This document shows positions 36,168 to 46,171 of a stretch of 62,215 nt of DNA, in pieces. Each line of letters begins with the position of its first letter. Position 1 is the stretch's first letter. The stretch lies in contig CAWEFA010000145.1 in assembly GCA_963808135.1 (NCBI GenBank), forward strand, positions 1 to 62,215, in the 5' to 3' direction. The position numbers were made by a program, and so were the translations under genes. The notes beneath the pieces were generated by a model. The model did no database searches. It was given only the letters and a program-made list of their open reading frames with translations, and had not been told where the DNA came from. The DNA comes from CAWEFA01 sp963808135. Lineage in GTDB: Bacteria > Bacteroidota > Bacteroidia > Bacteroidales > DTGW01.

Positions 36168-37616
36168 TTATTCGTCAATATGAATATCAACCTTTTCTGA
36201 TGTTTGCTGAATTTTTAGGGTGTCCGCATTCTTATCCAGATAAAGGATTCCGAGTGTATCGTTCGTTTTTTTATCTTTAACCACAATCTTTAGTATTTTT
36301 TTGTTTTCGCTACTTTGGTGGTTGTTCCTTGCCTGAAGGGTAAGATTAACAACCCTGTAAATATCTTCTTCCCCAAAGCCATCGGGCCTGATGAGGGCAT
36401 AATAAGCTATTTCACCATTTTTAATAGGATAATAAAACAAATTATCACCGGTTGTATTTATAGGGTATCCGACATTTATCGGATCTTCCCACTTATTATT
36501 GGCCAGAAGGTGTGTAACAAACACATCGTAACCGCCCATGTTTAAGAGTCCTTTGGAACTGAAATAAAGGGTTTTCCCATCTTCGCAAATGAACGGGGTA
36601 TTTTCATCATACTCGGTATTTACATTTTTACCGAGGTTCACTGCCGGTCCCCAATCACCGTTTTGTAATTCCGATTTGTATATATCGAGCTTTCCGTAAC
36701 CTCCCCTGCGATCGCTTGTAAAGTAAAGCGTTTTCATATCGGGCGAAATCGAAGCATGGGTTTCATTATGAGGGGAATTTATGTTTTTATTCAATGGCAT
36801 CATTAAACTCCATTTGCCATCTTTCCAATGACTCACATATATATCGCTATTTTTCTTGTCTTTTTTTACAAGATACAAATCAGAGTCATTTGATGAAATA
36901 CAAGTTGGCTCGCAATCGCCATCAGAGCCTACCTGCGCGGTGATGTTTTCCGGTTCGCCCCACTTGCCGTTAACTTTCACAGACATAAAAATAGCATTGT
37001 AAAATTTTAAGCTCGATAAATAAATTAATATTGTTTCTTTATAGTTAACTACCGGGCACCTGTTTGACTTTGCATTATTTATTGTAGAATCCAGGTGTGT
37101 GAATACAACATTCACCGGGTTATCCTGTATCAATTTTGCACGCTCGCAAGCGCTGATTTCAGCATCAACAATCCCTTCGTTATAATGTCCTTCAAAATAA
37201 GGGTGGTTTCTGAACTTGTTGTAAGTATTGAGCGCCTTCGTTAATTGGTTGTCAACCCTGTATGCATTGCCAAGATAAAATAACATGAATAATGGCGCGG
37301 TTCTTTCTTCAAATACGCTTTTCTTATATTTTGTTGAAATTTTTGCAGCAGCTTTTTCAAAATAAGGTATTGCCTTGGCTTCTTCGCCGGGGATATTTAC
37401 ATAACACATACCGATCCGATAATTGATGTTTGCATTAACCGAATCTTTTTCATGAATTTTTAGAAAATTATACAAAGCTTCGCGATAATCTTCATCATCA
37501 TAGAAGAATTCAGCATCGCTAAAATAATCCTTTAGCTGTTGCCTCGTTTGTGCAAGAAGGATTACTTGTAAAAACAACAACATTAAAACAACAACCGGAA
37601 GCTTTCTTTTTATCAT
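36168..37616 (-). CDS. Envelope protein: TPR plus PD40 repeats
   Basis: The 482-residue protein starts with a signal peptide (MIKRKLPVVVLMLLFLQVIL). Residues 30-135 are TPR-like (EALYNFLKIHEKDSVNANIN), and the rest is made of PD40 blades, for example KTLYFTSDRRGGYGKLDIYK and KTLYFSSKGLLNMGGYDVFV. It has the same plan as the next gene but no SPOR or OmpA end, stopping after a short tail. It should act in the periplasm. The two genes are adjacent and co-directional and look like a duplication. Confidence 0.8.
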   Translation of the reverse strand: MIKRKLPVVVLMLLFLQVILLAQTRQQLKDYFSDAEFFYDDEDYREALYNFLKIHEKDSVNANINYRIGMCYVNIPGEEAKAIPYFEKAAAKISTKYKKSVFEERTAPLFMLFYLGNAYRVDNQLTKALNTYNKFRNHPYFEGHYNEGIVDAEISACERAKLIQDNPVNVVFTHLDSTINNAKSNRCPVVNYKETILIYLSSLKFYNAIFMSVKVNGKWGEPENITAQVGSDGDCEPTCISSNDSDLYLVKKDKKNSDIYVSHWKDGKWSLMMPLNKNINSPHNETHASISPDMKTLYFTSDRRGGYGKLDIYKSELQNGDWGPAVNLGKNVNTEYDENTPFICEDGKTLYFSSKGLLNMGGYDVFVTHLLANNKWEDPINVGYPINTTGDNLFYYPIKNGEIAYYALIRPDGFGEEDIYRVVNLTLQARNNHQSSENKKILKIVVKDKKTNDTLGILYLDKNADTLKIQQTSEKVDIHIDE

Positions 37617-37731
37617 GTTTAAACCTTCCCGAAAGGTCTGACGACTAATTATTTGAACAGGCCAAATATACTTTATTTAAAAGTTAAATAAAATACAAAG
37701 TTAATAAGCTTAGGCGGTTTGTTAATAACTT

Positions 37732-39006
37732 TTAATTAATCATATTAAATCCAGTGTACGGAACGAGCACATTGGGCATTAAAATGCCGTTGTCGGTTTG
37801 GTTGTTTTAAGCAAAGCCGCAACTATTCTTGGAAGCGCTAAAGCGCTGCCATTAAGCGTATGTGCAAGTTTAGCCTTTTTATCATTTACTTCTTTAAACC
37901 TTAATTTCATTCGGTTTGCCTGAAATGATTCGAAATTTGATACCGAACTTACTTCAAGCCATTTATCCTGGGCCGATGCGTAAACTTCAAAATCGAATGT
38001 TAAGGCGGAAGCAAAGCTCATATCGCCGCCGCAAAGTTTAAGAATGCGATAAGGCAATTCCAGCTTTTGAACAAGCGTTTCAACGTAGCCGACCATCTCC
38101 TGCAATGTTTCGTATGATTTGTCGGGGTGCTGGATTTGAACAATTTCTACTTTATCGAATTGATGAAGCCGGTTAAGCCCACGGACATCTTTGCCGTAAG
38201 AGCCGGCTTCGCGCCTGAAGCAGGGTGTATAAGCCACATTTTTAATTGGAAAATCGTTAGCGCTTAATATTACATCGCGGTAAATGTTGGTTACCGGAAC
38301 TTCGGCTGTTGGAATTAAATATAAATTGTCTAATGAAGCATGGTACATTTGCCCTTCTTTATCGGGCAATTGCCCTGTTCCGAAGCCCGAATCTTCGTTT
38401 ACCATTATTGGCGGCATGATTTCTTTATAACCTGCTTTCTGGGCTTCATCGAGGAAAAAATTGATTAGCGCGCGTTGAAGCTTTGCACCTTTATCTTTAT
38501 AAACCGGGAACCCGGAACCGGTAAGTTTTGCACCCAATTCAAAATCGATTATATCGTATTTTTTGGCCAAATCCCAATGTGGCATAGCTCCCTTCGGAAG
38601 CAAAGGTTTTTGTCCGCCGGATTTAACTTCAACGTTGCTTTCAGCGCCATGTCCGCGAGGCACCGAAATATGCGGAAGATTTGGGATCAGCACCAATATA
38701 TTTTGCAATTCAGTTTCTAAAATTGCAAGCTGGTCGTTAAATTTTTTAATTTCTTCTTTAAGTTCGGCAGTCTGCTGTTTTGCTACTTCGGCTTCACTAA
38801 TTTTGCCGTTTTTATAAAGAGCCCCGATTTCTTTTGATAGGTTATTCATTTCGGCCTGGCAATTGTCAGCTCTGCAATTGTACCTGCCTTCTTTTTGCAT
38901 CTGTTTCTATAGCTTTATCGACCAGTTCGGGATTTTTATAATTTTTTACTGAAAGCCTCTCTAAAACCAGTTCCTTATTTTCTTTAATGAAATTTAATGT
39001 AAGCAT
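37732..39006 (-). CDS. serS: Serine--tRNA ligase, two frameshifts
   Basis: The start at 39006 (MLTLNFIKENKELVLERLSV) encodes the tRNA-binding coiled coil. The frame breaks at about 38865-38880 and continues with AEMNNLSKEIGALYKNGKIS. The catalytic domain follows, with the class II motifs in IPTAEVPVTNIYRDVI and YTPCFRREAGSYGKDVRGLN. A second break near 37805 hides the true end, which reads NNQTDNGILMPNVLVPYTGF and stops at 37732. The enzyme charges tRNA-Ser and should be essential, so I take both breaks as probable sequence errors. No second copy is in the window. Confidence 0.9.
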
Positions 39007-39220
39007 GTTGTGTTTTAAAATAATGTTTAAAATTTCAAAAATACTGAATTGTGTTGTGAAATATAAAAACAAATACAATTATATTAATTCGAAAATATAA
39101 CATTTCAGGTTTGGAGTTAAATGCTTCAGGGGATTTAAACAATGGCTATATTTTTTATCTCAGGACAACTTTATAGTTCGAACCTTAGAGATTATATAAT
39201 TGCTAATTACAAAACGGGTA

Positions 39221-39270
39221 AAAACAAAAACCCTTGTAAATAATAACCAAAAGGTTTTTTACAAGGGTTG
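39221..39270 (-). terminator. Rho-independent terminator of the rplU-rpmA unit
   Basis: AACCCTTGTAAA (39229-39240) pairs exactly with TTTACAAGGGTT (39258-39269) around a loop that can form its own small stem (AACC/GGTT). On the minus strand the stem is followed by TTTTTGTTTTT. It lies 21 bp after the rpmA stop. Confidence 0.85.
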
Positions 39271-39290
39271 TATATTTATTGGCAATATTT

Positions 39291-39551
39291 CTATTCTGTA
39301 AAAGGTAATACCGATACTACAGATTTGTTATTGCGTGCTTTTTTGAATTGTATTGTTCCATCGACAAGGGCAAACAGCGTGTGGTCGCAACCTATGCCAA
39401 CATTTTTGCCTGGATTGTGGACTGTGCCCCTTTGGCGGATTATTATGTTTCCGGCTTTAGCTGCTTCGCCTCCGAAGAGCTTCACACCTAAACGTTTGCT
39501 GTGCGATTCCCTTCCATTGCGCGAACTTCCTGCTCCTTTTTTATGTGCCAT
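39291..39551 (-). CDS. rpmA: 50S ribosomal protein L27
   Basis: The 86-residue protein starts MAHKKGAGSSRNGRESHSKR and continues with LGVKLFGGEAAKAGNIIIRQ, the well-conserved L27 sequence at the peptidyl-transferase centre. It has no N-terminal extension of the kind cleaved in Firmicutes. It follows rplU by 15 bp in one unit ended by a terminator. Confidence 0.97.
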   Translation of the reverse strand: MAHKKGAGSSRNGRESHSKRLGVKLFGGEAAKAGNIIIRQRGTVHNPGKNVGIGCDHTLFALVDGTIQFKKARNNKSVVSVLPFTE

Positions 39552-39566
39552 ATTAATAAATTAATT

Positions 39567-39959
39567 TTAATTTTCTTTTATTTCTTCGGTTTGAACATCT
39601 GCCACTGCTGTAGCTTTCTTTGTTGCCCTTTTAGCTTTAGGTTTGCCTGAACCGGATATTTCTTCAATCAGTAACTGGGTAAAGAATTGCCTGTGGCCGT
39701 TAAGTTTTTGATAACTTTTTCTTCTTTTCTTTTTAAAAACCAAAACCTTATCGCCTTTCAGGTGCGTCAAAATTTTGGCGCTTACAGATGCACCTTCAAT
39801 TGTCGGCGCACCGACTTTTACATCTTTATCGTCATCGATAATTAAAACTTTATCAAATGAAACTGTGTCGCCTTCTTTTCCTTCAAGCCGGTGAACATAT
39901 ATCTTCCGGTCTTTTTCAACCTTAAACTGCTGGCCGGCTATATCTACTATTGCATACAT
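39567..39959 (-). CDS. rplU: 50S ribosomal protein L21
   Basis: The 130-residue protein starts MYAIVDIAGQQFKVEKDRKI. The L21 block KVLVFKKKRRKSYQKLNGHR is at residues 75-95, and a Lys/Ala/Glu-rich C-terminal tail (PKAKRATKKATAVADVQTEE) goes beyond the usual 103 residues. Such tails are frequent in Bacteroidota. It is the first gene of the L21-L27 unit. Confidence 0.96.
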   Translation of the reverse strand: MYAIVDIAGQQFKVEKDRKIYVHRLEGKEGDTVSFDKVLIIDDDKDVKVGAPTIEGASVSAKILTHLKGDKVLVFKKKRRKSYQKLNGHRQFFTQLLIEEISGSGKPKAKRATKKATAVADVQTEEIKEN

Positions 39960-40162
39960 TATGTGACTTATTTTCAGTAGTTACTTTATTGGGACTGCAA
40001 AATTATAAACTTTTGACAGATATGCAAAGAAAAAAAAATAATTTTAATCATGCTATTTTCTTTCCATCTTACTTGCCTATCTTACTCTGGAAATATCATG
40101 CAAACTTACTTCGAAATCTGCCAGATTTCGAAAACCTAAAGCCTGCAAGGAACATATATTTT

Positions 40163-42148
40163 TTAATAGCTGTACCCGACAGTGCCGGTTACTCCATAAC
40201 GAATTTCAGTGTTCGGTATAGGCATCGCCGGTATCATTATCCCATGAGGATTATAAGAATGTGATAACATATTTGAAATTACTGTGCTGGCAGAAATTCC
40301 ACCAAGCGATACATCCGCAGGCACATATTTTTGAATGGCATTTTCATAATCGCCCCAGCGATATAAATCCCAGGTACGGTGTCCTTCAAGCGCCAATTCT
40401 ACCCTGCGTTCATGTTTAATTGCATTTAAAAGATCTGCGCCTGATGCTGTAATATCGGGCAATAAACCTGGGTCGCCGGAAGGAGCCGGATAACCGGCAT
40501 TATAAAGCACTGAGCCTTTAGGCGCTGAACTGTTTCTTGCCCTCTCCCTAATTATATTTACATAATTCCTTGCCTGGCTCTCCATTCCCAAATGATAAGC
40601 TGCTTCAGCTGCTATAAGGATTACATCGGCATAGCGGAGGAGACGTTTGTTGTTATCGGCGCATGAGTTGCACGATTCGATTTTACCGGCATTATACAAC
40701 ATATATTTTCTTAAATTATATCCGGTAGGACAATCTTTGTTTTTTACCATCGCTATTTGTTCATTGGTAGAAGAATCCCCATCTTCATAAACAATATCGC
40801 CATTCTTTAAAATTGTATTAGGTAAACGTGGATCGCCCGGCTCGAATTCATTATATAAATCCTGTGTAGGAGCATCGAAACCCAGTCCAAAACCTATATG
40901 TTTACTGGCATTTCCAGATCCGGCGGTAGTTCTTACACTGGTAAACCATACTTCAAGATTTCCACCTCCATGGCCATATCCCTGGCCACAATCACAAGCA
41001 TTTGTTTCGAAAACCGATTCAAGGCCCTGCTCTCCATCCGGTGAAAATATCATAGCATAATTCGATAGTAAACTATACTGGCCTGAATTGATTATATCCT
41101 GGGCAAGGTTATATACATCCTGCCAGTTTGATTCAGTTTTGCCATTCAAACCAAAACCTATTTCCATCATAATTACCTTGGCCAGTATAGCTTCAGCCGC
41201 ACCTTTGGTTCCCCTGCCTCCAGGATTCAGATTGAAATCAGATTTAAATTTTGATTTCAAAGGAAGCAATGTTATCGCTTGTTTCAAATCCTTTTCAATT
41301 TTTGCATACAAACTATCGGGGCCTAACATTTTAATGACTGACCCATCTTTATCAGGCACCTGTACGAAACCTTTAGCAAGATTAAAATAGAACCAGCTTT
41401 TTATAAAAAGAGCTTCACCAAGTAATCGCTTATATGAAATAGAATCTCCAATTGCCATTCTATTTTCCTTAATTTGGTCAATTGCAGTATTAGCAGATGA
41501 AATTGCATAATATGCAACATAATATTGAGAAGAAGCAATTGATCCGTAAACGGGAGCTTCCCATACTCTCCAGTTATTAAACTCTGATAAATCGGCTGGG
41601 CCGTCGCCTCCTTTAACTACATCGTCCGAAAGGAAATCGCCGAACATCCATTCACCTGCGAAAGAAATATTAGTTTCTTCAGCTTGATCCCAGCTAAAAA
41701 TGGCATAGGCATTACCTAAAAGCCCATCCAACTGATTAATAAGCGCTTTATTAGGCACAGTTACAGTATCGGTTGTAAAACTCCATACAGGCCCAGGTGT
41801 TGAATTGTTATGTTTATCTTTGGCCACAACTTTCCAGTAATAAGTAGTGAACTTTTCCAAAGTTCCGGTAGCATAGCTTGTATCTTTTAAGTTACTTGCC
41901 TTTAATGCAGGTGCGGCGGTTTTGCCAAAATAGAGATCATAAACTACACTATCATGCTCCGGGTCAGTGCATGCAGACCATTTTAATGTTAAAGAAACCG
42001 TATCAAGGTTGGTAACGTTATTGGCCGGCACTGGGCTATGTGGCGCTGAAGGGGGATTATTAATGGTATTTTCATTTTTTTTACAGCCATATACAATGGC
42101 TATAATCGATAAAATCAATAGTATTTGTTTTAAAAAGTTCTTTTTCAT
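40163..42148 (-). CDS. RagB/SusD-family lipoprotein with N-terminal FnIII-like domain
   Basis: The 661-residue protein has a lipoprotein signal peptide (MKKNFLKQILLILSIIAIVY, then GC). Residues 35-130 form a fibronectin-III-like domain (SLTLKWSACTDPEHDSVVYD, TYYWKVVAKD), which is unusual before a SusD domain. The SusD part follows, with its helical TPR region and the C-terminal landmarks LLRYADVILIAAEAAYHLG and HERRVELALEGHRTWDLYRW. SusD proteins cap a SusC TonB-dependent transporter at the outer membrane and bind the ligand. No SusC gene is found on either side, so the partner must lie elsewhere. Confidence 0.85.
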   Translation of the reverse strand: MKKNFLKQILLILSIIAIVYGCKKNENTINNPPSAPHSPVPANNVTNLDTVSLTLKWSACTDPEHDSVVYDLYFGKTAAPALKASNLKDTSYATGTLEKFTTYYWKVVAKDKHNNSTPGPVWSFTTDTVTVPNKALINQLDGLLGNAYAIFSWDQAEETNISFAGEWMFGDFLSDDVVKGGDGPADLSEFNNWRVWEAPVYGSIASSQYYVAYYAISSANTAIDQIKENRMAIGDSISYKRLLGEALFIKSWFYFNLAKGFVQVPDKDGSVIKMLGPDSLYAKIEKDLKQAITLLPLKSKFKSDFNLNPGGRGTKGAAEAILAKVIMMEIGFGLNGKTESNWQDVYNLAQDIINSGQYSLLSNYAMIFSPDGEQGLESVFETNACDCGQGYGHGGGNLEVWFTSVRTTAGSGNASKHIGFGLGFDAPTQDLYNEFEPGDPRLPNTILKNGDIVYEDGDSSTNEQIAMVKNKDCPTGYNLRKYMLYNAGKIESCNSCADNNKRLLRYADVILIAAEAAYHLGMESQARNYVNIIRERARNSSAPKGSVLYNAGYPAPSGDPGLLPDITASGADLLNAIKHERRVELALEGHRTWDLYRWGDYENAIQKYVPADVSLGGISASTVISNMLSHSYNPHGIMIPAMPIPNTEIRYGVTGTVGYSY

Positions 42149-42332
42149 GATTAATTATATTTTAAGGTTATTGAGGAAATATTAATGCAAGTTACAATAT
42201 ATTACTGCGAGATATTAAATATTTTATTTGTTAAATTAATTTTGCTTTGATAAAATCTTTATCCCTAATTTTTCATTCATTGTAAAATCAATTTAAAAAT
42301 TTGTTTTTTGTTGATAAATGTTTTTAACAAAA

Positions 42333-42365
42333 TTTCCGAACGCGAAATTGTTTTTAATAACTTTG
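42333..42365 (+). promoter_or_regulatory. Likely promoter of dnaB
   Basis: TAACTTTG at 42358-42365 fits the Bacteroidota -7 box; TTTC at 42333-42336, 21 bp upstream, is one base from the -33 consensus. Transcription would start at about 42372, after the in-frame ATG at 42318, which supports the start at 42381. Confidence 0.5.
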
Positions 42366-42380
42366 GGCAAAACAAAAAAA

Positions 42381-43904
42381 ATGGCGAAAAAAACATCTTC
42401 AAATATTAATAGTCAAGCAGAAAGCATGATGCTCGATATGGGAAAAATGCCTCCTCAGGCAATAGAACTTGAAGAAGCTGTTCTGGGGGCTATTATGCTG
42501 GAGAAAGATGCCGTAATTGCCGTAATAGACATACTTAAACCCGAAAGTTTTTATAAGGATGTTCATCAGAAAATTTACAGGATTATTTTAGATTTATCCA
42601 CCAGCGACCGGCCTATCGATATTCTTACAGTTACAGAAGAACTTAAAAAAAACAAGCAACTCGATGAGGTAGGCGGGCCATATTATATTTCTTCGCTTAC
42701 CAGTCGTGTTGCTTCAGCCGCAAATATTGAGTTCCATGCACGTATTATCCAGCAAAAATATATCCAGCGTGAACTTATTCGCATTACTTCCGATATTCAA
42801 ACAAAAGCATTCGATGACAGCCTCGATATTAACGACCTTCTCGATTATTCCGAAAGCCAGTTGTTCGAGGTAGCCCAGGGTAACATAAAAAAGGAGATTG
42901 TAAAAATCAACCTGCTTATTGAAGATGCAATCAAGCAAATAGAAGAAGCGAGTAAAAGAAAGGACCACTTAAGCGGCATACCGTCGGGGTTTACCAGGCT
43001 CGACAGGTTAACTTCAGGATGGCAGCGCTCAGACCTTATAATTATTGCAGCGCGCCCGTCAATGGGCAAAACGGCTTTTGTACTTTCAATGGCGCGTAAT
43101 ATAGCTATAGATCATAAGCGTCCCGTTGCAGTATTTTCCCTTGAAATGTCATCGTTGCAGCTCGTCAACCGGTTAATATCCTGCGAATCGGAACTGCCTT
43201 CGGAACGTATCCGCAACGGCAAGCTGAATAACGAAGAATGGAAGCAGCTCGATGCCATGATTAAGCCCCTGGAAAATGCAGCATTGTTTATTGACGATAC
43301 GCCTGCCATATCAATATTTGAATTGCGCGCCAAATGCCGAAGGTTAAAAAAGCAACACGACGTTCAGGCAATAATTATTGATTATTTGCAACTGATGGTT
43401 GGCCCTCCGGAAATCAAAGGCAACCGTGAACAGGAAGTAAGCGTTATTTCGCGATCGTTAAAAAGTATTGCAAAGGAACTCGATGTTCCGGTGATTGCGC
43501 TTTCACAGTTAAACCGTTCACTTGAAATGCGCGCCGGGAATAAGCGTCCGCAATTATCAGATCTTCGTGAATCGGGAGCTATCGAACAGGACGCCGATAT
43601 TGTTTGCTTTATTCACCGGCCTGAAAAATATGGAATCCTCGAAGATGACGAAGGCAGATCGACAATTGGAATGGCTGAAATTATTGTCGCTAAGCACCGC
43701 AATGGGCCGATAGGCGATATAAAGCTGCGTTTCAGGGATACAATAGCAAAATTTGTTGAATATGACGAATCGGAATCACCAGACGAAAGCTCAGATATGA
43801 AACCCGTAATTACGCTAAGTTCAAGAATGAACAGCGATAAAAATTCCGATTTCGGCGGGAACGTTAATTTAGGTAAAAGCCCCGATGACGAAATGCCATT
43901 CTGA
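42381..43904 (+). CDS. dnaB: Replicative DNA helicase DnaB
   Basis: The protein has 507 residues from the ATG at 42381 (MAKKTSSNINSQAESMMLDM). The N-terminal domain (IELEEAVLGAIMLEKDAVIA) is followed by the RecA-like motor: Walker A AARPSMGKTAFVLSMA, Walker B IIIDYLQLMVGP and the arginine-finger region SDLRESGAIEQDADIVCFIH. It unwinds DNA at the replication fork as a hexamer. The frame opens at 42318, but the promoter position favours the later start. No intein is present. Confidence 0.95.
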   Translation: MAKKTSSNINSQAESMMLDMGKMPPQAIELEEAVLGAIMLEKDAVIAVIDILKPESFYKDVHQKIYRIILDLSTSDRPIDILTVTEELKKNKQLDEVGGPYYISSLTSRVASAANIEFHARIIQQKYIQRELIRITSDIQTKAFDDSLDINDLLDYSESQLFEVAQGNIKKEIVKINLLIEDAIKQIEEASKRKDHLSGIPSGFTRLDRLTSGWQRSDLIIIAARPSMGKTAFVLSMARNIAIDHKRPVAVFSLEMSSLQLVNRLISCESELPSERIRNGKLNNEEWKQLDAMIKPLENAALFIDDTPAISIFELRAKCRRLKKQHDVQAIIIDYLQLMVGPPEIKGNREQEVSVISRSLKSIAKELDVPVIALSQLNRSLEMRAGNKRPQLSDLRESGAIEQDADIVCFIHRPEKYGILEDDEGRSTIGMAEIIVAKHRNGPIGDIKLRFRDTIAKFVEYDESESPDESSDMKPVITLSSRMNSDKNSDFGGNVNLGKSPDDEMPF

Positions 43905-43924
43905 TAGTAAAGGGAATAATATTT

Positions 43925-44620
43925 TTATAACAACAATTTTAGCTCCCCTATACTTTTAATTTCGAAAGTCGCTTTTTTTGTGTGTTCTTCTCCTTTCGGG
44001 TTGAAATAAACCTGGTCTATATTATATGCTTTTGCACCCAAAACATCTACTTCCCAATTGTCGCCTATCATAAGCGATTCGGTTTTTTTAGCGTGGACTG
44101 ATGTGATTGCATATTCAAATATTTTAAAGTTTGGTTTCGAGTAACCGGAATTATCCGAAGTTACAATTTTTTCAAAGAAATGTTCTATGCCGCTGTTTTT
44201 TAGTTTTTTTAACTGTACTTCATTAAATCCGTTTGTTATCACATGCAAGCTGTAACGATTTTTTAAATATTCCAAAGTTTCAGCAACGTCAGGAAATAAA
44301 TTTGTTTTTTCGGGACTTTGTTCAAGATATTCTCTTGATAAATTTAGGGTCAGATCCATATCTTTTATCCCAAATTTCTTTAAAGTCAGATAAAACCTTC
44401 TATCACGAAGTGTTTCTTTTTTAATCAGTCCACGGTTAAATTTTTTCCACATCAATTCGTTGTTCCGGTTGAATTCTTTTACAAAATCATCCGCGTTGAC
44501 AGAAAATTTCTTTAAACAGTATTTATTAAATAATTCTTTTAAAACCTCGGCGGCGTTGGTCTCATAATCCCACAGCGTCCGGTCGATATCAAAAAACAAG
44601 TGTTTGTATTTTTGTGCCAT
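43925..44620 (-). CDS. HAD-family nucleotidase, YjjG type
   Basis: The 231-residue protein has the HAD motifs FFDIDRTLWDYETNAAEVL (nucleophile Asp), HVITNGFNEVQLKKLKNSGI, the Lys of SGYSKPNFKIFEYA and SLMIGDNWEVDVLGAKAYNI. These match the YjjG/YfnB group, which dephosphorylates noncanonical pyrimidine nucleotides. The second position of motif I is standard (DxD). It is convergent with dnaB, 20 bp apart. Confidence 0.88.
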   Translation of the reverse strand: MAQKYKHLFFDIDRTLWDYETNAAEVLKELFNKYCLKKFSVNADDFVKEFNRNNELMWKKFNRGLIKKETLRDRRFYLTLKKFGIKDMDLTLNLSREYLEQSPEKTNLFPDVAETLEYLKNRYSLHVITNGFNEVQLKKLKNSGIEHFFEKIVTSDNSGYSKPNFKIFEYAITSVHAKKTESLMIGDNWEVDVLGAKAYNIDQVYFNPKGEEHTKKATFEIKSIGELKLLL

Positions 44621-44763
44621 TGGTGAATTTCTTTTAAAAAAACTTCAAAATTAACGTTTGCAATTCAATTATCTTTGACAGTATGGAATGAATTGATAAA
44701 TTTAATGTCTAATATTTTGTCATATTTCGAATTATCAAGCGTTAAAATATTCAAAAAATAAAA

Positions 44764-46074
44764 ATGGAAATTATTTACCTTGTCCTGGGAATTATAATCG
44801 GAGCAACGGCTACATGGTTTGTCTGCTCTTCAAAACAAAAATCGGTTCAATTCATAAATAATGAAAAATCAGCGCTGTTGACTTCTGAAAATGATAGGAT
44901 GAAAAAGGAGATTACAGAAAAAGATACCGTAATTCTTGAAGTAAATAAGAAATTGGCATCGCGTGAATCGGATTACCAGCACCTGTCAGAAAAACTGAAC
45001 GAACAAAAAGCCGAAATGGAGAAGCTCCAGGAGCGCTTTACATTTGAATTTAAAAACCTTGCAAATGAAATTTTGGAAGAAAAGTCGAAAAAATTTACCG
45101 AACTGAACAAAACCAACCTTGACCAGATACTTAAACCGCTCAACGATAAAATAAAGGATTTTGAAAAGAAGGTTGAAGAAACCTATGACAAGGAAGCGCA
45201 ACAGAGGTTTTCATTAAAAGAAGAGGTGAAACGACTGGCCGAGTTAAACCAGGTAATCAGCCGTGAAGCAAATAACCTGACAAAAGCTTTGAAAGGAGAA
45301 ACGAAAACGCAGGGCAACTGGGGCGAGGTAATACTTGAAAGCATCCTGGAAAAATCGGGTTTGGTAAAAGACAGGGAATATTTTTTGCAAAAATCATTTA
45401 CCACCGAAGAAGGAAAGCGTTTACAGCCGGATGTAATTGTTAAATACCCCGGCGACCGGAGCATTGTAATCGACTCTAAGGTGTCGCTGACAGCATATGA
45501 ACGCTATGTGGGCGCATTAACGCAAGACGAGCAGGAAGGCTCGCTAAAAGAACATATTTTATCAATCAAACGCCATATCGATGAATTGAGCGGAAAAGCT
45601 TACCATACGCTTTATGAACTCAAAAGCCTCGATTTTGTGATGATGTTTTTGCCTATTGAACCTGCTTACATGCTTGCCATTCAAAACGAGCCGGGTTTAT
45701 GGAACCTGGCCTACGAAAAACGAATTTTGCTCATCAGCCCAACCAACCTCATTGCCGCTTTAAAAATGGTAGAAAGCATGTGGCGCCAGGAATACCAGAA
45801 TAAAAATGCGGAAGAAATAGCCCGGCAAAGCGGCGCCCTGTACGATAAATTCGAAGGTTTTATAAGCGATTTGATTGAACTCGGCAAACGCTTAAACAGC
45901 ACATCGGAATTTTATAAAAGTTCTATGAACAAGCTCACCGAAGGAAAAGGCAGCCTTGTTGCCCGCGTTGAAAACATCCGGAAGCTCGGCGCTAAAACCA
46001 AGAAAAACCTGCCGCAAGGTTTATTGAATAAAATAGATGAGGAAGACGATGAAAATGGCGGGTCTGTTCAATAA
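44764..46074 (+). CDS. rmuC: DNA recombination protein RmuC
   Basis: The 436-residue protein has one N-terminal membrane helix (MEIIYLVLGIIIGATATWFV) and a long coiled coil to about residue 180. The PD-(D/E)xK-like domain follows with TKTQGNWGEVILESILEKSG, RLQPDVIVKYPGDRSIVIDS and MFLPIEPAYMLAI. RmuC limits inversions and rearrangements at repeats; the exact activity is unsettled. The length is normal. Confidence 0.93.
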   Translation: MEIIYLVLGIIIGATATWFVCSSKQKSVQFINNEKSALLTSENDRMKKEITEKDTVILEVNKKLASRESDYQHLSEKLNEQKAEMEKLQERFTFEFKNLANEILEEKSKKFTELNKTNLDQILKPLNDKIKDFEKKVEETYDKEAQQRFSLKEEVKRLAELNQVISREANNLTKALKGETKTQGNWGEVILESILEKSGLVKDREYFLQKSFTTEEGKRLQPDVIVKYPGDRSIVIDSKVSLTAYERYVGALTQDEQEGSLKEHILSIKRHIDELSGKAYHTLYELKSLDFVMMFLPIEPAYMLAIQNEPGLWNLAYEKRILLISPTNLIAALKMVESMWRQEYQNKNAEEIARQSGALYDKFEGFISDLIELGKRLNSTSEFYKSSMNKLTEGKGSLVARVENIRKLGAKTKKNLPQGLLNKIDEEDDENGGSVQ

Positions 46075-46171
46075 ATTTCTTTTCCCGCGTAGGAAAACGG
46101 AAAACAAAAATTTAATTGGAGATTAAACATACCTGCATTTTAAACTTTTTCCAACTACTCAAAAACATTAT

